From positions 15,643,001-15,707,000 of the forward strand of contig OY727099.1 of NCBI GenBank assembly GCA_963402885.1: DNA of 64,000 bases. The letters run 5' to 3'. Origin of the DNA: Antedon bifida (Eukaryota; Echinodermata; Crinoidea; Comatulida; Antedonidae). This document shows positions 23,931 to 36,005 of this stretch, in pieces; positions within the stretch are counted from its first letter, which is position 1, and every line of letters starts with the position of its first letter. The notes beneath the pieces are model-generated. The model did not search any database. It worked only from the letters and a program-made list of their open reading frames with translations, and was not told the origin of the DNA. A program made the translations under genes and the position numbers.

Positions 23931-24035
23931 TTGAGTTATAGTAATTGTTTTTCTTTAGTTGCCCCTGACCATTGTGCTTTGTTTCTGTTCTGTATCTGTG
24001 TATTAGTCGAATAAATAAATGAAATGAAATGTTAG
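23930..24035 (+). mobile_element. LINE 3' end with tail
   Basis: TTGCCCCTGACCATTGTGC, then CTGTTCTGTATCTGTGTATT, then AATAAATAAATGAAATGAAATG has the look of a non-LTR retrotransposon 3' UTR ending in a simple tail. No reverse transcriptase frame lies upstream, so it is strongly 5'-truncated. Clade unknown. Confidence 0.45.
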
Positions 24036-26480
24036 GAAATTTTATAGTTTAGCATGACTTAAGTTTAAATTTAGACTAAGCAATGGTTTGTCTGGTGGTA
24101 GACTCGATAATAGTTTTGTTCATAGTAAACAAGTCTTTTTTAAATATACTGCTTTGTTAAGTTTCTAACTAAACTTTACTCTGGTCTTCTTTGCCATTAT
24201 GAGATTGAGAACTAAATTCGTTCTCGCGTTATTGCTTTTTCATGTCTGGTTAAGGTAAAATCAGAATGCCTTTTTCTAGTCTGCGATTAAACTGTATTGC
24301 ATCACAGAAAGGATTGCCAGAATCCTCTGGCACAAAACGGTCATTTTAAAACAGGCATAACCATCATAATCATGCGATACTAATGCAAGAGCATGACAAA
24401 TAAAGTTTGTGTCAATAACATCACATTGCATCTTTGAAATTTCTTATGGCTATCATTCTATGGTCAATAAATCACAATTATACTCACCCCAGAATTTACC
24501 GATCTTTTCTGTTTCAAGATTGCTTTTTAATATCGATATATTGGTTATTTGCGGAAATTACCAAAAATAAACACAAATAAAGAAGAGCTAAAGGCAAGAT
24601 GTAGTACAAACTGTAAAACACATGACACATGGCAGCACACCACAATTAATTTTTCAAAAGATGTACGTGGTCAATTCCACAAATAAAGATTCATAATTGG
24701 TATATTAAGGGGAGATATTGAGACAGAAGGGATCACTACAATCAGGTGTGAGGGTTATTATGATTTATTGACCATTCAGACTGGCATAAAAGATCCCAAA
24801 AATGTTTTTTTTTTGGAGTGGACATCATTATACGTTTCATGTGGGACATTCCAGATGTTAAGAAGTAAGTTCTACTTCGGAGGTGTCTTTGTGGAGTCAT
24901 TACAACGGTTGAGGAATATGCACCAAAAGAACTTTTTAAGCAAAATGATTATGCGATACCATATCGAATTGTTATGATTAAATCGTATGGAGGATAGGAG
25001 AAAGCATAAGAAAATAACTGGGGAAAAATCAGAATAACAATGGAATATATATAATTATGAAGATGTATAATATCATTGTATGATCAAAGGCATGATTTTG
25101 GCACTTACTAAACTTATATAGAAACCCTGTATCCGAGTCATTTGAGGCCAAAAGCAAAGTCTGTACATTTTGGCATTATATAGAGAAGTGCGGTCGAGGG
25201 TCAAATGTTGTACTTCCAGACACTTTTTCGTAAAATGTTTCATTAGGGAAAATATAAATACCGGTATACATTTTGAATAAATCAGTGAAAAAATCACCTC
25301 TCTCTGACCTGTAATTTCAACCTAATTTTCCTATTTATTGCTAATCATTGGGATGAGTGATAGATGTATTTTGATCTCCTCATCATATGTTACCATTTTA
25401 ATTTCAATACATTTGTATGGCTATAGGCCTTATAAAAAAATCTTTTGCAAATTAAAGGTCAAATTTCAATATTGACCAATCACAAAGTTTGCCTATAAAA
25501 CACAATAAAACATTTAACACAAAATGTGATGTTTTATATCGTTCTGTTATTGACATCAATCAAAAGAGCACATTCATCGTTACACCAGTTGAAATAGGTC
25601 AAAGGTTAACATTTTAACAAGTGATATAACTATGAGATCGATGGTCATACTGTAATCACAATATTTGATCAGTAAAGTTATGGTATTAATCACCACTGAA
25701 CATTGGTCATTTACGATACTAGGGATCATGCTGAACATTTTACAGCATGTTTGAAAAGGTTAGATTTGAGCTGATGTAGCACACTTTTGGAGGGTGGGAT
25801 GTTTGACGGGGTCCGATGGGCACAACCCACCACTGAAAATGTCTGTTAATGATCATTCATGATAGTTATGAAATGAAAACTTTTCCACCAGCAGTTTTAG
25901 GGGCTTAACTTTTGGGCTGATCTAGAAACCACCTGAACTAGGGGTCTGGCAAGCATCCCCACCGCTAAAATGATCTGGCAATGGTCATTCATTACATTTT
26001 GTTCTATGTCATGGGTTTAACTTTTCAGCTGATTGAGATCCTTTTTTTAACCCTTTACAATTTCCCTCCGTGTAAATGTTGTTGATTAATCGAAATTTCG
26101 CCCTCACGCATGAAGAGACACCCTAGTAATCTGCTCATTATACCTCCTACAATTTTGATGGCAATACAAAACAATTAAGACGACTCGTTAAGAATAATAT
26201 TTCTTCAAATAAAAAGGAATAACAAATAATCATACGTTTTATTTATATAAACAAGTGAACAAACAAAATCAGTATCTTTTCTTTTTGTAAAGGGGTATTA
26301 TAAAGGGATTATTGCTTCATTGCTGTACTACTATGAATATTATTGTATTGTAGTTTACTGATGATCTTTTAGAACATTGGTTCATCGGAGATGAATCACA
26401 TGTATTATATTGACTTTGTTGAATCGATTTTAAGTATTTTATCCTTTTGTTTTATTTTGACAATGTTGATTCGTCTATTT
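24036..26480. other. No gene; weak repeats only
   Basis: 2.4 kb of AT-rich sequence. 25770-26040 contains two or three very degenerate copies of a unit of roughly 130 bp (for example CTGTTAATGATCATTCATGA versus CTGGCAATGGTCATTCATTA). Nothing else could be supported. Confidence 0.3.
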
Positions 26481-26645
26481 GTAATATAAATTTTTATTCA
26501 TTGTTGTTACTTTGGGAGTACGGAACCTGAACTCTTGTTATAGTGATTTGGTTCACTTTTAGGTTCCTGCCTACTCCCTTAGTTTCTGTGTTTTTGTATG
26601 TTTGTAACTGGTTTTTGGCAATAAATAATAATAATAATAATATAC
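26480..26645 (+). mobile_element. LINE 3' end with (AAT)n tail
   Basis: TTTGGGAGTACGGAACCTGAAC through ACTGGTTTTTGGCAATAAATAATAATAATAAT resembles a non-LTR element 3' UTR with polyadenylation signal and trinucleotide tail. Coding part is absent. Confidence 0.45.
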
Positions 26646-27779
26646 TATATAAATAAATATTGAGATTCATGAGGACCCATTGTCAAGCTTGATCCCTCTG
26701 ATCTGTGTTTTCTTACATAACTGATGTGTTCTTATACCTACTGAAGTACGATGTACATCTATAACAGTATATATTATACAGATATTGACTGCTTAGAGGT
26801 TAAATATAAGATTTGACATCCCCGAGGAAATGATATTTTATTCGAAAGAATATATATTTGCCGAAGCGCTAGCTGAGGGAAATATATTTTTCGAGAAAAG
26901 GCGATATGTTATATTACATAGCCAACAACAAGTTGAATATCTATTGCTGTGTCGGGTGTAGCTAGGCCTCCTTTGTAATAAGCCTGCCTAGTTAGGCGTT
27001 GCATTCACCTTACCTTGCGAATATACAAGTAATTACTAATTAATGATTCCGACAAATCATCGCGAGTTCACGTCCCAGTAGATGAGTTTTGTTTATTTAT
27101 CGCCAAACGCGAGTGTTCCCACACGAAAATTACACAGTCAATATCATCGCACTCGAGAATTTGCTGGATTTTATGTCCATAAATGACAGGAACACGATAA
27201 TTACGCGAAAATTAATCAATATCGAGTACTCGAGGATATATACGCTACCTCGCAGCGGTAGTCATGTGATGCAGTTTCAACTAATCACGTTCACGTATTT
27301 ACATAGACTATGTAATATAACAATATATAACGTAGCTCTTCATTGTTAATGTTATATCAAATAATCAATCATCAAAAATTAAAATATAAGTGTATAGCAT
27401 GGTAAAAACGTAGATCTCGAGTACACCAGTACTGCAGCTAATAATACTAGGAGTGTTTAAAGTAAGTAGAAATAAATTAAAATGTTTTATTTTGTTTATT
27501 CGTTTACATTCAATGTTTATATAAATAGGTACATCGATATTACAACTTTTTATTTTACTGCTTTACTACTGTCTTATTAATGATGTTTAAAAATGCAAGC
27601 ATTGATTGAAAAAACAATTTCCAAAACCTGTATGGCCATATAAGAAATAAACATGAGAGTACTATTCTACTACTAGACTACAGTAGGCCTAAATGTTTAT
27701 TTAATTTGTCTAAATAGGATGACTTTATGACAAAAATGATGACAATGATAGTAAACATTGTCACTGATTTCATTAAAGG
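26646..27779. other. No gene; imperfect palindrome at 26.85 kb
   Basis: GAATATATATTTGCCGAAGC...GCTAGCTGAGGGAAATATATTTTT (26850-26895) is an imperfect palindrome. An open frame at 27089-27349 has no recognisable domain and probably reflects chance. Confidence 0.25.
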
Positions 27780-27995
27780 TATGACTTCTTCTACGACAAG
27801 TAGTTCACGAGATATCATTTACTGTAAATTTTAACCAAAAATGAATGAAAATACGTATTATCTAACATTATAATGACTTATGGTAGGTTTATGATTATAA
27901 GAATCTATGAATATAAAGATTGTCATTGGCTTTCATTTAATGTATGATTTAGAAGTAGTTTACGTTTTTTACCTAAATGAATAAAATCAGTATTT
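27780..27995. repeat. Second copy of the 0-1.1-kb palindromic family
   Basis: CTACGACAAGTAGTTCACGAGAT and GGCTTTCATTTAATGTATGATTTAG match the repeats at the start of the window. Confidence 0.7.
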
Positions 27996-28014
27996 TACAT
28001 ATACAAGCTATATA

Positions 28015-30510
28015 TAGACTAGGCTATGAATGAGGTAGGTGCCACCCGGAGCGGTAGAAATTCTCATATGACTTTTCTAGACCAGTTTTTTCTGGGGAAT
28101 CCAAATATATTGGGTAAACGGGCTGTAACCTGAGAACTTTCGCGTGAGGGCGCTTTTTTCAAAATGGCTGCCAGTTACAGTAGACTATGATATCTTGGCA
28201 ACCACTGGTCATAGAGAGTTGATTTTGGTGTCAAATTGTTCGGAATGTACATGTTCCTATTTGATGTAATAGAACATTTTGTCCAGAAATGGCCGGAAAT
28301 ACCTCTATTGACCTTTGACCCAATATCTAACAGATATCATATCTCCGTAACTACTCGACACAGAAAGTTGTAATTGGTGTCAAACTCTCCAGAACATAGA
28401 TGTTTATATTCAAACTAATAGAACATTATATGTAAAAATGACCGGAAATAACGTTACTGACCTTTGACCCAAAATGCAAGACATTTCTCCTATCTGATCA
28501 TGTTTAGTAATATCTTGTCAATTAATTCATTTTGTGCCAATTGGAGGTTGACATTCTCATATTATTTTCTGGACCAGTTTTTCATGTGCAATCCGAATAG
28601 ATGAGATAAATAAGCCATAACAATTAGGCCAGGAATTTAATTCTTTTACTACACACATGCTTCCCTTTAGTGTTTCAGTCTGTATGTTGTGTATTAATAT
28701 TCAAGATCGCTCACATCACTGCAATCTGAAAAGTATTCATATTTTCAACAACATCCCTAAAGGATAGAAGCGTGTTGATATTGTTGCCGATGCATACTTG
28801 CCAAAAAGCATTAAGTCTGTTGAGAGAAACAGACGCGGTATTGCACCAAAAGTAATTGTAAGCTCAACAATATCAAAGTTGCCCCGTGATTTCAACAATT
28901 TCCTTGCCAACGGCGAGAACAAGAAGACCAGATTGATTGAGCTTATTCGCTGTGTACTAGTGTCAAAGAAAGAAAGTATTCTAACAGATATGAGGAGTGA
29001 TGTTATCTACTTTTCATCGTACAAAGAATGCATCTACGTTACTAACAGAGATGTTGTATTGGTTCCGGAGCTTATAGTAGCCAAGAAGAAGCCGACACGA
29101 AAGTCATCCTGCATGCAAAGCATGCTTTAACAAATAACAATCAAGGCGTAGCAATAATTCGTTCCCATTCTGGAGACATTGATATTCCAGTCATTGCACT
29201 ATCTCATTTCATAGATGATGGGCAGAGGGTAATTATTAAAAACAAACACTGGGAAATACCGAAAGGTACTGAAATTGAGTGACATTGATTTAACAAAAGC
29301 GCAGAAATCATCCCTTATTGGATTCCATGCTTTCACAGGTAACGATTATAACTCCGCTTTCTTTCGGAAAGGAAAACGTACCTGCTGGAAGCTTCTGGAA
29401 TAAAAAGCAAAATTTGTTGACACATTCTGCAACCTTGGAGTGTCAGATGTTCCATCAAAAGAGTTGTATGAGGAACTTGAAGAGTATGTTTCACTATTGT
29501 ATGGAGTGAAGGGGGAAAGTGTAAATCAAGCAAGATATGATATCTTCAACAGAAAGTTTTCCAGACACAACAAGATTACAGATATATCATTACTGCCACC
29601 ATGTCAGCAGACCCTTGAGTTTCATATACTTAGAGCAAACTTCATTGCTAAAGAATGGCAATCAGCAGACGTCAATGATTTTGTCAACAACAGTACACAC
29701 AATGGATGGAAAGAACAAATGGAGCCTAAATGGATTGAGACAGTGATGCCCGCGGATGTCCAGGAACTGTTTACACATAATGAATATGAAGACTTTTCAG
29801 ATTGCAGTAATGTAAGCGATCTTGAAGATTAATACACGACATACAGACTGAAACACTAAAGGGAAGCATGTATATAGTAAAAGAATTAAATTCTTGGCCT
29901 TTTTATGGCTTATTTATCTCATATATTCGGATTGCACATGAAAAACTGGTCCAAAAAATAATATGAGAATGTCAACCTCCAATTGGCACAAAATGAATTA
30001 ATTGACAAGATATTACTAAACGTGATCAGATAGGAGAAATGTTTTGCATTTTGGGTCAAAGGTCAGTGATGTTATTTCCGGTCATTTTTACAGATAATGT
30101 TCTATTAGTTTGAATATAAACATCTATATTCTGGAGAGTTTGACCCCAATTACAACTTTCTGTGTCGAGTAGTGACGGAGATATGATATCTGTTAGATAT
30201 TGGGTCAAAGGTCAATAGAGGTATTTCCGGCCATTTCTGGACAAAATGTTCTATTACATCAAATAGGAACATGTACATTTCGAACAATTTGACACCAAAA
30301 TCAACTCTCTATGACCAGTGGTTGCCAAGATATCATAGTCTACTGTAACTGGCAGCCATTTTGAAAAAAGCGCCCTCACGCGAAAGTTCTCAGGTTACAG
30401 CCCGTTTACCCAATATATTTGGATTCCCCAGAAAAAACTGGTCTAGAAAAGTCATATGAGAATTTCTACCTCTCCGGGTGGCACCTACCTCATTTATATA
30501 GCCTAGTCTA
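28015..30510. mobile_element. Element with about 730-bp terminal inverted repeats
   Basis: 28015-28744 and 29783-30510 are inverted copies of each other over their full length. Outer ends read TAGACTAGGCTA and TAGCCTAGTCTA; then come GGTGCCACCCGGAG, TGGCTGCCAGTTACAG, CCTTTGACCCAATATCTAAC and more. The ends are compatible with a TA target duplication. The arms contain two degenerate tandem copies of a unit of about 145 bp. The inner 1.04 kb carries a broken nuclease-like gene whose last codons lie inside the right repeat, so the left repeat holds an antisense copy of the gene's 3' end. No recognised transposase is present. Confidence 0.9.
28760..29832 (+). pseudogene. XPG/FEN1-like (PIN-fold) nuclease-like gene, decayed
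   Basis: Pieces in order are VDIVADAYLPKSIK (28770-28812), then KLPRDFNNFLANGENKK, then after a frameshift near 29085 EEADTKVILHA. They are followed by SHSGDIDIPVIALSHF, then (shift near 29265) LIGFHAFTGNDYNSAF and FRKGKRTCWKLL. A stop near 29401 precedes the C-terminal segment 29420-29832, ending in an acidic tail. EEADT, the D-x-D in GDIDI and TGNDY occupy the places of the acidic metal-binding motifs of Rad2/XPG/FEN1 nucleases. The family is common as uncharacterised proteins in invertebrates; I infer, not know, the activity. N-terminus missing, two frameshifts and one stop: not functional as it stands. Confidence 0.65.
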
Positions 30511-31150
30511 ATAATTGTAACGCAAATTTAAAAGTTATTTTTGATATCCACTCCCATATAGATAGGGCAGTTTTTAAAAGTTGTTTGAAAAAAATTCAAG
30601 CATATGTTACATAAATATTTGTTATTTATTAAAATAAAAAAATGAAATTTTACCAAAAAAATTGAATAAATGAGTTTATTTTCCATATTGTAAAATAAAG
30701 TCTCAAATGACTTTTTAAATGTGTAATATGATTCATCGGCTTTAAATTGAGTCTCATTCCAAAAGAATTGATGCATTTCATCAAATACTGTGCCATAAAA
30801 TATATTGGTAAAATTGCGTGAAAATTAGGTCATTGATCTCTGACACGAAAGTGCATTACCAACATTACGTAATTGGGTTTTCAGATGTATCAAAGTATAT
30901 CTCACACAAAAATCATATTAAGACCAATGGTAAAATATGTGCTTTAAATCGACTATAACAACAGGATGCTGAGCTCGACTTGCCAGGATAGACTATCTTA
31001 ACAGACTTCTAACGAATTCATACAAAGCCGTCGACTTCTAGGCTATGAATCGTTTTTATTGCTATTTAATTGTATTTAGGTAATTTATTTGTCTATTTTT
31101 TTTACAAACATGAAGTTAATGCATCTATTTTTGAAATAGATTTTATCGAT
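30511..31150. other. No gene recognised
   Basis: AT-rich flank between two mobile elements. A minus-strand open frame at 30528-30776 has no recognisable domain. Confidence 0.25.
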
Positions 31151-31162
31151 AAAAATATTTTT

Positions 31163-32305
31163 TTCTTTTGGATGATCCAAAGGGAATAAAACCGTAAAAC
31201 TTATGCGACTCGGCGGTCGGTCGGTAACCACTAACTTGAGCACGCGACTGCAGCGATGTATATGGCCTTGTTACTCTAGTTTTTGCTGGTTCATCGACAC
31301 AGCTTAATCATGAGTTTATGTGACTTGGAATTGCTACCATGAAATCTCGTAGTTGGAAACGACGACAGTTTACAGAAAAAAGACCCATACAGATCAATAC
31401 TTAAACTTTCACTCCTGCCATCCATTGGAACACAAGTTAAGTATGGTTAACACTCTGGTTGACAGATGTAAAAAAGAAGAGAAACTAACAGAAATGAAAA
31501 AGATTAAACACGTGCTCGTTGGGTGCGAGTACCCAATTGGTCCTTGGACAAGATAATCCAAAAAAGATCGGAGAAAGGAAAACAAAATGTCAAACAAAAA
31601 ACGAAAGATACAACTAAAAAAAAAACAAAGGGAACATAGCTAGGGATCATAGGTATACCATACATACCAAGAATATCAGAAAGAATCATACGTTGTTTAT
31701 CCAGTTACAATGTTTTAAGAAATCTTTTAAAATAAAAAATGATGACAAATCTGGTGTAATATACCAAGTAAATTGAAACAACTGTGAAAGGGTTTATATA
31801 GGAGAAACAGCGAGAACCTTATCCACAAGGATAAAAGAACACAAAGCAGATGTTACTTCACATTGCACAGGTATTCTAACACGTTCAGCCAGAAAATCAG
31901 CCTTCAGAAATTGTTAATTACTCAGCCATCACCGATCACATGACAACTCACACTCATTTACCAAATTGGAGCGTAAATATACTAGGCACAGAATCTTAAT
32001 GGAAATATAGAAAAATAAAAGAATCCATAAAAATAAGAAAACATGGTAATACTATGAATAGAGACGACAGTGGATTAGAACTACCAAACTGTATTTAAAC
32101 AACTTACTAAAGAGGAGGCCTCGACAATCCCATGGGTAAACCTGAACGTTCCATAGATGGCGCTACACCAACTACGAGATTTTATGGTAACAATTTCAAG
32201 TCGCATAGACTCACTCATGATTAAGCTGTGTCGATGAACCAGCGAAAGCTAGAGTAAAAAACGTAAGTTTTACGGTTTTATTCCCTTTGGATCATCAAAA
32301 AGAAG
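31163..32305 (+). mobile_element. Penelope-like element flanked by inverted repeats
   Basis: Left arm 31163-31356 and right arm 32168-32305 are inverted copies (GATCCAAAGGGAATAAAACCG, GGTTCATCGACACAGCTTAATCATG, TCTCGTAGTTGG). The left arm has about 75 extra bp. Between them lies the C-terminal half of a Penelope-type polyprotein. Penelope-like elements often carry terminal repeats in complex orientations, so the arms probably belong to the element. Confidence 0.7.
31353..32095 (+). pseudogene. Penelope-like reverse transcriptase C-terminus plus GIY-YIG endonuclease
   Basis: Frames spell YRKKTHTDQYLNFHSCHPLEHK (31373-31440), the conserved end of the Penelope reverse transcriptase. The linker follows, then RVYIGETARTLSTRIKEHK (31780-31845), the GIY-YIG endonuclease core with its conserved Arg and downstream Glu region. 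Then come SAITDHMTTHTHLPNW and KYRKIKESIKIRKH (31920-32040), ending near 32095. Several frameshifts and stops separate them. The enzyme copies RNA and nicks target DNA; this copy cannot. Confidence 0.78.
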
Positions 32306-32469
32306 GGAAAAAATGACCCAGATGAACCTTTATACTAATGATTTGATCGAAGTAGACACAATATTTCATAATTGAAATTTTGTTAACCTTCATTTTTGAA
32401 AAGGTTTACAGTAAAATTCATAAAACCATCACTTTATTGCCTTTTATACATGCTATTTAAATCCGACAT

Positions 32470-33205
32470 TTATTAATTTTGAATTATTGAATTTAAATTC
32501 CAACTTAATAAAGACGACCTAATTACCGTGTTTATGGGTTATATTAGACCTCTTTTGGAGTATGCTGTTCCTGTTTGGAATGCTGGCATAACGAACAAAC
32601 AGATTGATCAATTAGAAGCAATACAAAGGAGGGTACTTAGAATAATTCTTGGTATAAATTATATAAGCTATGAAAATGCTCTCAGTGTATGTAATTTAGA
32701 AACCCTCGCTACTAGAAGAAAAAACCTATGTCTAAGGTTTGCTGAAGACCTAGAAAAGTCGGCATAATTTCAATCATGGCTACAGCCTAGAAATAAACCG
32801 TACAACTTAAGAAAGACCAACCCATATCAACAAATAAAATGTAGAACTAAACGATATAAAAATAGCCCTTTCCCATACCTAATTAACCTGTTGAATAATA
32901 AAGAATAATTACATTTAGCCAAAGTTGCCGTCATCAACCAATGTGAAATAATAAACAAATAATACATAAGTTTTAATACAGATATTTTATTAGGCCATGA
33001 TTCGTAACAATTTCTTTGATTTTTCAATGTTTTTTTTATTTTCATATTATGTACTTTATCCAATTCCATTTTAATATTAGATGTTCTTTTTATGTGATAA
33101 CTTTTTTATATGTGCAATATTTTGTAAAATTTTACACAATTTAGCCTTTGGCTACAATGTAAATTTTCGCTTAATTCAATAAAACCTTGAATTGAATTGA
33201 AAGTA
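32470..33205 (+). pseudogene. Non-LTR retrotransposon 3' end (RT C-terminus, UTR, tail)
   Basis: From about 32490 the frame encodes VFMGYIRPLLEYAVPVWNAG, QIDQLEAIQRRVLRIILG and LATRRKNLCLRFAEDL. A stop at 32765 is followed in the same frame by FQSWLQPRNKPYNLRKT and RCTRKRYKNSPFPYLINLLN-type residues up to about 32908. This is the C-terminal part of a jockey/CR1-superfamily reverse transcriptase. The UTR ends with TTCAATAAAACCTTGAATTGAATTG, a polyadenylation signal and a pentamer tail near 33200. 5'-truncated copy. Confidence 0.8.
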
Positions 33206-33445
33206 GGGAGGAGTTTTGGATTAAAGCAAGGCTATAAGTGTACAGATTATAGATGGTACCATTTTGGTACCCACTGGTGTCGCTTAATATAAACATTTTA
33301 GGAAGTCAATTGGCCAATCGAAAATCAATCTAAAGGTAAACCATTTGATCTGGCCACGCTCAGCATCCTGTTGTGAGATTGCATGGTTTTACATGTGATT
33401 TTAAACTGAAAAACTGAATTTCAAAAACATCAGTCTTCTTTATAT

Positions 33446-33551
33446 ATAGGATTTTTAAATCCTGGATCCTCCCCTGATCAGTTAATGTAGTATCGTATAA
33501 TTATATGATAATACATTAACTGTTTAGAGGAGGATCCAGGATTTTTTAATG
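33446..33551. repeat. Palindrome with about 40-bp arms
   Basis: AAATCCTGGATCCTCCCCTG...AGTTAATGTA, a central AT-rich loop, then TACATTAACTGTTTAGAGGA and GGATCCAGGATTT. A small inverted-repeat (MITE-like) element without visible target duplication. Confidence 0.75.
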
Positions 33552-33559
33552 GGTTAGAG

Positions 33560-34210
33560 GTAACATATGTGTAAAAAATTGATATCTAAAATTAATTCAT
33601 AATTTAATTTTTAGCTGCAATTTTTGGATCCACCCATGCTGAAGACAGCATAGAGAAATAACAAAATAAATAAATATTATTTATAATAATTAGAAATAAT
33701 AATTATAAGAAATATCCAATTGCTTCAAAACAATTATTACATTATTCATGTAATTCAAATGACTTGACTATTTTAGTACACTAAATTTTACAAAACCATA
33801 ACACTGTATTTACATTGCTGTTTGCAAGTACACATACCACATGAGAAATATTTACAATTATATACTTTCCATTATTTTCAAGCAGATTCAGGTATTGATG
33901 GTGATGTTTTCAATAAGGTGCCATTAGTTTCAACTTTTTGCGTAAAACATTTCCAAAGGTTTGTTTACTTTACAGTAAAGTTCATTGACCTGTTCTAAGG
34001 ATTGATTGCCATTCAGCATCTGAAATTAGACAGAATATAAAATGTTTCATATTTAACAAAAAATAAAATAATGATACAAGCACTCAGAATCTGAGCAAAA
34101 TAATTTAAAAAAAAATTAGGCTATAAGCAGTAAATTAACATTTCATCTTGTTCCGATGTCATGGATCTACAATTTCTTTAAATATTTAGAATAATAATTC
34201 CGCAGTATCT
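33560..34210. other. No gene recognised
   Basis: AT-rich sequence with no supported feature on either strand. Confidence 0.25.
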
Positions 34211-34214
34211 CCAT

Positions 34215-34690
34215 GATTTGCTGGTCAGGCATGCACCAGCTCGGAATCTAAGGTCTAGTAGTCTGCAACAGCTTATTGTGCCTAGGTCCAGGCATTCATG
34301 GGGTGATAGGTCATTTGCTGTTGCATTGCAACACATTACCATCCCATATTAGATCTAACAAGTCTACTGATGTGTTCAAGAGTGCGCTTAAGACACATCT
34401 GCTGTCGGCTGCCTTTGGAAATGTGTAAGGTTATTGTTTAGCTAGATAACCACATTACTGAGAACACATGTGAGTAATGTACTGGCAGGTGTGTGCACCT
34501 TAAATTGCCGGTAAACGAAAGCAGTGATGTGCGTTCGATTAGTCTGCTTTTATTCCGGTTTTTTTTTTGCAAAATGTTTTGTTGTTTTTAGTTTCAAGGT
34601 TAGTATTTTTCATGGCTTTCACAAGCGCCTTGAGCACTTTGTGGATATGTGCGCTTTATAAATCTTATTATCCTATCTTATCTTATAAAT
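34215..34690 (+). pseudogene. CR1/L2-like LINE 3' end
   Basis: Broken frames around 34240-34430 carry the RT C-terminal pattern (a Leu-Arg-Ser-Ser start, WGDRSFAVA, then STDVFKSALKTHLLSAAFGNV). The UTR ends TCACAAGCGCCTTGAGCACTT, GTGCGCTTTATAAATCTTATTATC and a CTATCTTATCTTAT tail. It is related in layout to the minus-strand copy at 2.74-3.13 kb, but a different subfamily. Confidence 0.7.
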
Positions 34691-35470
34691 AACAACATAT
34701 CAAAAGTTTACCATAATCGTTTTGGTAAATTTTTTGAAAATAATGTTTGATTTTGGTACCTTATTTTAATATACACTGTGTAAGTGTTTTGGCCGGGGTG
34801 AACGTTACATGTTCAAATTATCAGCAACATCTTAAAAACTGTACCATGTGATCGTATTTCACCAATCATGCAAACCCCAAAAATAACACAACTCACATAC
34901 GGCAACGTCACTTTATGTTTTTGTTATAATTATGTACAATAGTAGTAAAAGTAGTAATGAAAGTTAAAAATAGTATGAAAGCAAGAAATACGTTGAAAAA
35001 ACATCCATTACTTTAAAAATGTTTTATATACCAGGTTGCATTGTCAATAAACACTATAATAAGTGTGTGGTAAAGTAAGTAAAGTTGATAATGTTTCAAC
35101 ATTTCTGTGTATGGGTTACCACAAATCTGAACTAATTTTTAAAATAAAAAACAAAAGATTCATTGTAATTTAATAATATTGAGTATAACTGAAAATATTA
35201 AGTAATTGATAAATTAGATAATCTATTCTTGATAGATTTAACTTAAATAGGAAAGGCTTCAAATCAATAAATGTCATCTTGAATTGTTCATGAACTTGTA
35301 AATGCAAAAATCTCTGTTGATCACATTTTATTTAATTGTACCTACCGACCACTTAGTATGTACATACTGTATACTATTATTATTATTCAAATAAGGATAT
35401 TCCAAATAGTATGTTCCTATGGAATGATTATTACTACATAGTTAAAATTTATTTGCATTGTACTAGCCAT
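34691..35470. other. No gene recognised
   Basis: AT-rich sequence between two LINE ends, with no supported feature. Confidence 0.25.
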
Positions 35471-35473
35471 TAA

Positions 35474-36005
35474 AAAAATTAATTAAACGTGCCTCCCGAA
35501 TTATTACTTTTTCTCATTATTGCGCACTTTCTGAACCGATCTTTAAGAAACTCAATATTCTCAATATATACGATTTATATAAATTACGAACTGTATCTTT
35601 TATTTTCAAATTCCAAAATAACAATTTACCAGTGACCATGTCAAAATTATTTAATAAACTGACAAAATCCCATACACATAAAGCCTTGCTAAACTGTATA
35701 CAAATACCCTCGTTTAAATTAAAAACTTTAGAATTCTTCATTACTTTCGCTGGACCACGCTTATGGAATGGACTTAATGACAACCTTAAGACACCAAAAT
35801 CTATTATTGTGTTTCGGGCCAATGCTAAAAAACACTTAATTTCTTTATATAATGATAAATCTGATGTCATACTGCTGTTTTTATTTTTTATTGATCTGTT
35901 TACTTGTTAATTATATTATTTTAGTTTGATAAGGGTCTTATACGTGACAAGAATAATTTATTCTTCTAGTGCCATATAGATCCTCAATATGATATTGAAA
36001 TAAAA
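35474..36005 (+). pseudogene. LINE reverse transcriptase C-terminal fragment
   Basis: One open frame from about 35474 to 35910 encodes RASRIITFSHYCAL, FKKLNILNIYDLYKLR, then FKLKTLEFFITFAGPRLWNGL and ends in FRANAKKHLISLY. This is the C-terminal region of another non-LTR element clade (L2/Daphne-like in pattern). The 3' end near 36000 carries GATATTGAAATAAAAATAA. It is less decayed than the other LINE fragments: no stop interrupts 145 codons. Confidence 0.75.

Noticed and set aside
27089..27349. Plus-strand frame of 86 codons
   Set aside because: No recognisable domain, no splice context and ordinary base composition.
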